Of a stretch of DNA of 64,000 bases, positions 58,515 through 64,000 are shown piece by piece. The first letter of the stretch is position 1; the number at the start of each line of letters is the position of its first letter. The translations under genes were made by a program, and so were the position numbers. Under the pieces are notes generated by a model that was not told where the DNA came from, made no database searches, and saw nothing but the letters and a program-made list of their open reading frames with translations. Where the stretch lies: positions 79,161 through 143,160 of the forward strand of contig NZ_BAAAPC010000018.1 in NCBI RefSeq assembly GCF_039530945.1, read 5' to 3'. This DNA comes from Nocardiopsis_C rhodophaea. Lineage in GTDB: Bacteria; Actinomycetota; Actinomycetes; Streptosporangiales; Streptosporangiaceae.

Positions 58515-59585
58515 ATGAAGTTCTCCACCTTCCACCTCTTCCACCGGTTCGACGGCCAGTCACACCGGGAGGTCTACGACTACCATGTCGAGCTCATCGA
58601 GCTCATCGAGGACCTCGGCTTCGACGGCGTCCGCCTGGCCGAGCACCACTTCCGCGACTACGGCGTGGTGCCCTCGATCCTGAACTTCCTCAGCCACCTG
58701 GCGGGGCGGACCGAACGGCTACGGCTGGGCACCGGCATCGTGGTACTGCCTCTGCACAACCCCATCCATGTCGCCGAGCAGGCCGCGCTGGTGGACGTTC
58801 TCTCCGGCGGACGGCTCGACTTCGGGGTCGGCCGCGGCTACCAAAGCTTCGAGTTCGACGGGTTCGGGGTCGACCTCGCCCAGGCGCGGGCGCGGTTCGA
58901 CGTGTCGCTCGACGTCATCCGGGGCCTGTGGAGCGGCAAGGAGTTCCGGCATAACGGGGAGTTCGCCCGGGTCGCCCCCGGCCTCGACGGCGGCGTGCGG
59001 CTCCAGCCCGTACCGCTGCAGGCGCCGCACCCGCCCATCCATGTGGCCGCCGTCAGCCCGGAGACGGTCGAGCGGTACGCCGCGCGCGGGCTGCCCATCC
59101 TGGCCGACCCGGCCGCCCCCTTCCGCAAGGTCGCCACGGCCGCCGCGAGCTGGCGGGCCACCGCCGCCGCCAACGGCCACGACCCCGACGCGGCGGAGCT
59201 GGTCGTCAGCAGGTCGGTGTACGTGGCGCCCACCGCTCGGCAGGCGCGCGAGGACCTGGAGCGCTTCGAGGCCTCCTTTGACCGCGCCCGCCTGTTCAAC
59301 CAGCGCAGCGCCCCCATCGACACCCGGACCGGCGAGGTGGCCCAGGGGTTCGAGTACTGGCAGAACCGCTACCTGAAAGGCGGTTCGGTGGACCCGGACT
59401 TCCGGTGGGAGCAGCTGGAGGTCATCGGCGACCCGGAGCGCGTCATCGCCCAGATCGGCATGCTCCGCGACATGGGGTTCGACCACCTGCTGTGCGACTT
59501 CGGCAGCACCCGGCCAATGCCCATCGGCGAGATGCGCCGCGTCCTGACCTTCTTCGCCACCGAGGTCATGCCCGCCTTCCGCTGA
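58515..59585 (+). CDS. LLM-class flavin-dependent monooxygenase B
   Basis: 356-aa luciferase-like monooxygenase. MKFSTFHLFHRFDGQSHREVYDYHVELIELIEDLGFDGVRLAEHHFRDYGVVPSILNFLSHLAGRTERLRLGTGIVVLPLHNPIHVAEQAALVDVLSGGRLDFGVGRGYQSFEFDGFG carries the EHHF motif and the barrel signatures, and PPIHVAAVSPETVERYAARGLPIL follows. Paralogous in type to monooxygenase A but clearly divergent. GGAGGAGTGG precedes the ATG. Operator-controlled and followed 36 nt later by an acyl-CoA-ligase-like gene, mirroring the arrangement at 45 kb. Confidence 0.88.
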   Translation: MKFSTFHLFHRFDGQSHREVYDYHVELIELIEDLGFDGVRLAEHHFRDYGVVPSILNFLSHLAGRTERLRLGTGIVVLPLHNPIHVAEQAALVDVLSGGRLDFGVGRGYQSFEFDGFGVDLAQARARFDVSLDVIRGLWSGKEFRHNGEFARVAPGLDGGVRLQPVPLQAPHPPIHVAAVSPETVERYAARGLPILADPAAPFRKVATAAASWRATAAANGHDPDAAELVVSRSVYVAPTARQAREDLERFEASFDRARLFNQRSAPIDTRTGEVAQGFEYWQNRYLKGGSVDPDFRWEQLEVIGDPERVIAQIGMLRDMGFDHLLCDFGSTRPMPIGEMRRVLTFFATEVMPAFR

Positions 59586-59621
59586 TCCCCCCGCGTGACG
59601 ATGTGACGATCGGAGACCCCC

Positions 59622-61211
59622 ATGCCGGACCCGGCCCCCACCACGCAGCCCGCGGGCGTGCACCGGCTCACCCTCGCCGACATCCTGCGCGAGCATCGCC
59701 GCAGCCGCCCCCAGACCACCGCCGCGGTCGACGGCCGCGTCCGGCTCACCTACCCGGAGCTCGACGACCGCGTGGACCGGCTGGCCGGGGCCCTGCGCTC
59801 GGCCGGAGCGGCGCCCGGCGCCCGGGTGCTCTACATCGGCCGCACCTCGGTGCGCTTCCAGGAAATCCTGCTCGCCTCCGCCCGGATCGGCGCCATCGCC
59901 GTCCCAGCGAACTGGCGGCAGAGCACCGACGAGCTCGCGTTCGTTCTCCACGACCTCGCCCCCGCCATGGTCTTCTGGCAGCCGGAGCCGGCGGCCCGGG
60001 AGCTGGCCGCGGCGCGTGCCGCCGCGGACGCCCCGGAGCGGTGGATCCGCTGCGACGGCACCGACGATGCCGACGCCGACGCCTACACAGCCTTCCTGCG
60101 CTCCGGGGACGCCGCCCCCGAGACCCCGGGGACCGGCGCGGACCCGGTGATCGGCCTGTACACCGCGGCCTTCGACGGCCGCCCGAACTGCGCCCTGCTC
60201 AGCCACGACGCGCTCGTCGCGCACACCGCGGCGCTGCTCCGGATGCGCGCTGTCGGTGCCGAGTTCACCTTCCTCAACAGCGGTCCGCTGTTCCACGTCG
60301 GTACGCTCATGTTCCACCTGGCCGCCTTCCACGCCGGGGGCACCAACGTCTACATGCACGACTTCGACCCCGCCGAGGCGGCCCGGCTGATCGAGGCCGA
60401 GCGGGTGGACCACATGTTCGGTTTCGGGCCGATGCTCGACGCCATCGTCGCGGCCAACACCGACGGGCACGGCCGCCCCCGGCACGACCTCTCCAGTCTG
60501 CGCTTCATGCGGCACTCACCCGCGTGGGACGCGCAGATCACCGTGGGCACCGACCCGTGGAACGCGTCGGGCATGGGCGGATACGGGCAGACCGAGGCGG
60601 GCGGCATGCTCACCTACCTGGCGCTGGGGATGGGGGGCGCTGGCTCGGCCGGACGCCCCTCGCCCATGGCGCAGGTCCGCGTCGTCGGCCCCGGCGGTGC
60701 GGAGCTGCCGGTGGGCGAGACCGGCGAGATCGTGGCGCGCGGCCCGAGCCTCTTCAGCGGCTACTTCAACCGGCCGGCCCTCAACGCGCGCAAGATGGCC
60801 GACGGCTGGTATCACACGGGGGACCTGGGGCGGCGGGAGGACGACGGAACGATCACGTTCATCGGACCCTGCGCGCGGATGATCAAGTCCGGCAACGAGA
60901 ACATCTACCCCGCCGAGGTGGAACGCGCGCTGACGTCGCACCCGGACGTGGCGGAGGCCGCGGTGATCGGCGTTCCCGACCCGGTGTGGGGGCAGAGCGT
61001 CACGGCCGTCGTCCGGCGCACGCCCGGCGCCGCGCTCACGGCGGACCAGGTGGTCGAGCACGTGCGCGCGGCCATCGCCTCCTACAAGAAGCCGCGGCGG
61101 GTGGTGTTCGTGGACGAGGAGCTGCCGACAGCGGGGCGCGGCCCCGACTACGCCGCTCTGGACGCCGCCTACGGCGGCGGTGGCTATCCCGGGGAGGCGG
61201 GCACCGGCTAG
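59622..61211 (+). CDS. Acyl-CoA ligase-like protein with degenerate catalytic motifs
   Basis: 529-aa class I adenylate-forming fold: LADILREHRRSRPQTTAAVDGRVRLTYPELDDRVDRLAGALRSAGAAPGARVLYIG, MGGYGQTEAGGMLTYLA (A5), ADGWYHTGDLGRREDDGTITFIG (A7) and IKSGNENIYPAEVERAL (A8). The A3 phosphate loop expected as YTSGTTGxPKG reads LYTAAFDGRPNCALLSH. The A10 lysine region reads TAGRGPDYAALDA, with no lysine. It also has GPCARMIK where GRxKDMIK is usual. Adenylation is doubtful; thioesterification, binding or a new chemistry are options. Follows monooxygenase B. Confidence 0.85.
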   Translation: MPDPAPTTQPAGVHRLTLADILREHRRSRPQTTAAVDGRVRLTYPELDDRVDRLAGALRSAGAAPGARVLYIGRTSVRFQEILLASARIGAIAVPANWRQSTDELAFVLHDLAPAMVFWQPEPAARELAAARAAADAPERWIRCDGTDDADADAYTAFLRSGDAAPETPGTGADPVIGLYTAAFDGRPNCALLSHDALVAHTAALLRMRAVGAEFTFLNSGPLFHVGTLMFHLAAFHAGGTNVYMHDFDPAEAARLIEAERVDHMFGFGPMLDAIVAANTDGHGRPRHDLSSLRFMRHSPAWDAQITVGTDPWNASGMGGYGQTEAGGMLTYLALGMGGAGSAGRPSPMAQVRVVGPGGAELPVGETGEIVARGPSLFSGYFNRPALNARKMADGWYHTGDLGRREDDGTITFIGPCARMIKSGNENIYPAEVERALTSHPDVAEAAVIGVPDPVWGQSVTAVVRRTPGAALTADQVVEHVRAAIASYKKPRRVVFVDEELPTAGRGPDYAALDAAYGGGGYPGEAGTG

Positions 61212-61605
61212 AAGCGCGGCCCCGGTCCGGGGGCGGATCGCGATCCTCGTCGACCCTCGTGTACCGGAGGCTCACCGACCGATGGGCCGGGGAGGAACCG
61301 GCCCCAGGAGCGGGGGACAGCCCCTGGGACCGGAGCGGGGGATGGGCGGTCCGGCCAGCGGCTCCCGCGATGGTGCTCGAATCGGGCGCGTGACCGGAGG
61401 GGGGTTCCGCACGTGCACGACGTTAGCGGGCTCTAGGTCACGCGCATGGCCTATTCAGATAACCGGAATGTTGCGATTCGTTGGCCCTGGGAACTATCGG
61501 GCAGAAGGATGACCGGCCAGGATAAGCGGAACATAAACGTCAGCGCCAGGGGGGTCCGGCCTGTCCGTTCCTACAGAACTCTCCGGAACACTCCTATCGG
61601 ACCGG
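61212..61605. other. Intergenic region between convergent genes
   Basis: 394 bp between the ligase-like gene (+) and the cyclase-family gene (-). There is no credible reading frame with a ribosome site; short GC repeats (GGACCGGAG-type) are visible but no strong terminator stem. I see nothing else in it. Confidence 0.4.
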
Positions 61606-62541
61606 CTAGAGGACCGCCACCGGATTGATCGGACTGCCGGTCCCGCCCTCGATGGGCAGGGGGACCGCGATGAAGAGGAAGTCGGTCCGCCGACCCTCGG
61701 CTGCGGCCTCCGCGAGCCTGTCGAGCCAGAGCATTTCGGCCAGGTGGATTCCGTTCCGCCAGAGCAGGGTGAGGTGCAGATCGTCCTCGACGTCCTCGCC
61801 CGAGCGGCCGTCGCCGTCGAGCCCTTGGATGGCCGCGTTGTCCATCGCCACCATCACCACATCACGCTCGGCCAGCCAGCGCCCGGCGTCGGCCGCGAGG
61901 CCGGGCTGCCCCGAGCGGTAGAGGGCGGGATCCGCCGCCCAGACCCGCGGCCATCCGGTCCGGATGACGGCGACGTCGCCCGGCCCGGGCTCGGTTCCGT
62001 CGCGCGCGCAGATCGCCGCCAGCTCGCCCGCGCCGATCCGGTCGGTCGCCCGAAGGTGGGGCACCCCCCGATGCGCCGCGGCGTCCAGGAGGACCCCCCG
62101 CGCCACCACGCCGCGCGCCGCGGCGTGCTCGATCCCCAGCCGCGCCGCCCCGTAGCTGCGTACGCGCGCGGCCGGATGCCCGTTGTACAGCGTCTCCCCC
62201 GCCCACATGTGGCACAGCGCGTCCATGTGGGTGGTGGTGCCGTGGGGTGAGAGGACCAGTGCGTCGTCGGCGATCCGCGCGCCCGCCGCGCGGGCGCCGG
62301 CCGCGTAGTCGCCGCCGTCGATGGACATGAAGTGCTGCGGCAGCGGACGTCCGGCCAGGTGCGGGACGGTGCTGGGAGCGGGACCGGACGTCGCCCCCTT
62401 GATCGGCATCGCGAGGCTGAGCACGCGCCCGTCCCGCGCCGCACCGAGGGCGGCCAGCACGGTCGCGGGCGTCAGGTGGTTGAGCGCCCCCTGCTGGTCG
62501 TCGTCCCCCCAGCGGCCCCAGTTGTGCGGTTGATTTGGCAT
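61606..62541 (-). CDS. Cyclase-family metal-dependent hydrolase
   Basis: 311-aa member of the cyclase/kynurenine-formamidase-like family. PNQPHNWGRWGDDDQQGALNHLTPATVLAALGAARDGRVLSLAMPI is the N-terminal block, LSPHGTTTHMDALCHMW the metal-binding HxxTxxD...H motif, and VVARGVLLDAAAHRGV...GDVAVIRTGWPRVWA...VMVAMDNAAIQ the remainder. Members hydrolyse cyclic amides, formamides or lactone-like compounds with Mn2+/Zn2+. A ring- or ester-opening step after LLM-type oxygenation is a plausible role (inference). ATG has GAAGGTG upstream; divergent from the serine hydrolase. Confidence 0.88.
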   Translation of the reverse strand: MPNQPHNWGRWGDDDQQGALNHLTPATVLAALGAARDGRVLSLAMPIKGATSGPAPSTVPHLAGRPLPQHFMSIDGGDYAAGARAAGARIADDALVLSPHGTTTHMDALCHMWAGETLYNGHPAARVRSYGAARLGIEHAAARGVVARGVLLDAAAHRGVPHLRATDRIGAGELAAICARDGTEPGPGDVAVIRTGWPRVWAADPALYRSGQPGLAADAGRWLAERDVVMVAMDNAAIQGLDGDGRSGEDVEDDLHLTLLWRNGIHLAEMLWLDRLAEAAAEGRRTDFLFIAVPLPIEGGTGSPINPVAVL

Positions 62542-62623
62542 ACCTGACACCTTCTTGCGTGGTTCGGGTGGAATACAGTCGGTCCGGCGCGTCCGAGACC
62601 GACCGGAGACGAGGGAGTGGGAA

Positions 62624-63877
62624 GTGGCGATCGCGACGGGGGAGACCGGGATCCACGGTGCCTGCGCCCCGGAGTTCACGCGCGTCCGCGAGGTCTTCGA
62701 GGACAACTTCGCGCGTGGCCTGGAAACGGGAGCGGCCTTCACCGTCTTCGTCGGGGACGAGCCGGTCGTGGACCTGTGGGGCGGCCTCGCCGACCACAGG
62801 ACAGCGTCGCCCTGGAAGCACGACACCCCCTGCTTGGCGTTCTCCTGCACCAAGGCGCTGACGGCCGCGGCCGCGCTGCGGGTCGCCGAACGCGGAGGCC
62901 GTGACCTCCGTGCCCCGGTGGCCTCGTGGTGGCCCAAGTTCGCGGCCGAAGGCAAGGACGGGGTCACCGGCGAACAGCTGATGTCGCACCAGGCCGGCCT
63001 GCCCGCGTTCGACCGGCGGGTGACGGTGGCCGAGGCCGCCGACCACGCGGCGATGGCGGAGCTGCTCGCCGCGCAGGCGCCCGTGTGGGAGCCGGGAACC
63101 GCGCACGGTTACCACTCGCTGACCTACGGGTGGCTGGCGGGTGAGATCACGCGTCGACTCGACGGCCGCACGGTCGGGCGGTACGTGGCCGACGAGATCG
63201 CCGGCCCGCTCGGGCTCGACCTGTGGGTCGGGGCCCCGGACGGCGTTCTCGACCGTACGGCGCGGCTGACCACCGGCCCGACCAACCGGAAGCCCGCCAG
63301 GGGAAACGGCGCGACGGCCGCGGGTACCGCCATGCCCGGCACCGCTTCGGACGCCGCCCGCCCGGACGGCGAGGCCGACGGGCCCAGAGCGCGGCTGGCA
63401 CGCGACGCACGCGACCCGGAGAGCCTGTTCTCCCGCGCCTTCGCCAGCCCGGATGTCGCCGCCGTCCCCGGCAAGTACAACAACCGCGACGTCCTCACGG
63501 CGGGCTGGCCGGCGGCCGGTGTCATCACCACCGCCCCGGCCCTGGCCGGGTTCTACCGCGACCTGCTCGCCGGACGGATCGTGTCCCCCGCCACCCTCCA
63601 GGACGCCCTCCGCCCCCGCGCCACGGGCCCGGACCGCGTCCTGCACCTGGACAGCTCCTTCGGCCTGGGCTTCATGCGCCCCTCGCTGACCTTCGCCGTT
63701 CCCCGCGCCGCCCGGAAGGGCGCCTTCGGACACACCGGAGCGGGCGGCTCGATCGGCCTGGCCGACACCGACCACGACATCGCGCTCGCCTACGTCATGA
63801 ACCGCACCGGGACCGAACTCTCCGGCGGCATCCGCGCCATGCGCCTCGTCAAGGCCGTCTACGACTGCCTCCGCTAG
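62624..63877 (+). CDS. Class C beta-lactamase-fold serine hydrolase (EstB-like)
   Basis: 417-aa esterase or peptidase of the beta-lactamase/penicillin-binding fold, cytosolic (no signal). Nucleophile motif SCTK in PCLAFSCTKALTAAAAL (SxxK), second motif YHSLTYG (Tyr base, esterase type rather than YxN) and GHTGAGGSIGLADTD (HTG for KTG). Such enzymes usually cleave esters or lactones. A low-complexity insert (RGNGATAAGTAMPGTASDAARPDGEADG) sits near residue 220. GTG start with GAGGGAGTGG upstream. Divergent from the cyclase-family gene, 82 bp away. Confidence 0.9.
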   Translation: MAIATGETGIHGACAPEFTRVREVFEDNFARGLETGAAFTVFVGDEPVVDLWGGLADHRTASPWKHDTPCLAFSCTKALTAAAALRVAERGGRDLRAPVASWWPKFAAEGKDGVTGEQLMSHQAGLPAFDRRVTVAEAADHAAMAELLAAQAPVWEPGTAHGYHSLTYGWLAGEITRRLDGRTVGRYVADEIAGPLGLDLWVGAPDGVLDRTARLTTGPTNRKPARGNGATAAGTAMPGTASDAARPDGEADGPRARLARDARDPESLFSRAFASPDVAAVPGKYNNRDVLTAGWPAAGVITTAPALAGFYRDLLAGRIVSPATLQDALRPRATGPDRVLHLDSSFGLGFMRPSLTFAVPRAARKGAFGHTGAGGSIGLADTDHDIALAYVMNRTGTELSGGIRAMRLVKAVYDCLR

Positions 63878-63939
63878 ATGACTGAGTCCGATGTCTGAAC
63901 TGGCTGCGGACATGACGAAGGGTGCCCGATGGTTAAGTT

Positions 63940-64000
63940 GTGACACGAAACCTGGACACCCTTCTCACCGCACTCTACGTGTTCTGCGACGACCACATCG
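63940..64000 (+). CDS. Start of an IS982-like transposase, cut by the window edge
   Basis: The last 61 bases encode VTRNLDTLLTALYVFCDDHI, the N-terminus typical of IS982-type transposases (LDTLLTALYVxxDD). The GTG follows GGTTAAGTT. An insertion sequence therefore bounds the catabolic island on the right. Its terminal repeat should lie between 63878 and 63939 but cannot be recognised from one end. Confidence 0.65.
   Translation, partial: MTRNLDTLLTALYVFCDDHI

Overview
The window is high-GC DNA with dense coding, frequent GTG/TTG starts, GTGA/ATGA overlaps, Tat and lipoprotein signals and a rimP-nusA-ylxR-infB-rbfA-truB-ribF-rpsO-pnp gene order. These traits mark an actinobacterium. I suspect Nocardiopsaceae or a relative, from remembered gene order and protein flavour only.

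Layout. 0-3.5 kb: the start of a cobalt/magnesium-chelatase ATPase gene read leftward off the edge behind a cobalamin riboswitch, an F420/flavin-dependent LLM oxidoreductase, a scar holding a broken IS605-type tnpB and a decapitated transporter, and an SOS-box-controlled DUF6504 gene. 3.5-8.5 kb: a receptor-type Ser/Thr kinase, a quinone oxidoreductase and an NfeD/SPFH membrane pair. 8.6-16 kb: a secreted penicillin-acylase-like hydrolase and cobN with a second cobalamin riboswitch. 16-24.3 kb: a four-gene OpuB/ProU-type osmolyte ABC operon, then cobQ and cobD. 24.3-28.8 kb: a 20-codon micro-gene with its own Shine-Dalgarno sequence and terminator, tRNA-Arg(TCT), fragments, a BCCT osmolyte carrier and an Hsp20. 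28.9-44.8 kb: the leftward translation/RNA-processing superoperon (M16 protease, pnp, rpsO, ribF, truB, rbfA, DUF503, infB, ylxR, nusA, rimP), two ferritin-related genes and proS. Two copies of a 66-nt palindromic element flank parts of it.

45-63.9 kb is the accessory part: a CoA-dependent catabolic island. It has two LLM monooxygenases, a flavin reductase, three acyl-CoA-ligase-like proteins (one canonical, two lacking key motifs), two lipid-transfer-type thiolases, a DUF35 partner, a Dabb protein, a cyclase-family hydrolase, a class-C-type serine hydrolase and a KstR2-like TetR regulator. Palindromes of form AnCAAGCGNNCGCTTGnT lie upstream of both LLM genes, between the divergent thiolase and flavin-reductase genes, and 35 kb away upstream of the penicillin-acylase gene. 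I read this as one TetR regulon for an undescribed oxidation, hydrolysis, CoA-activation and thiolysis route. The substrate is unknown; a cyclic ketone or lactone is a guess.

Inside the island are two tandem metallothionein-like micro-genes, one of which has lost part of its cysteines. The window ends in the start of an IS982-like transposase. All protein names rest on motif recognition by eye, with no database search.
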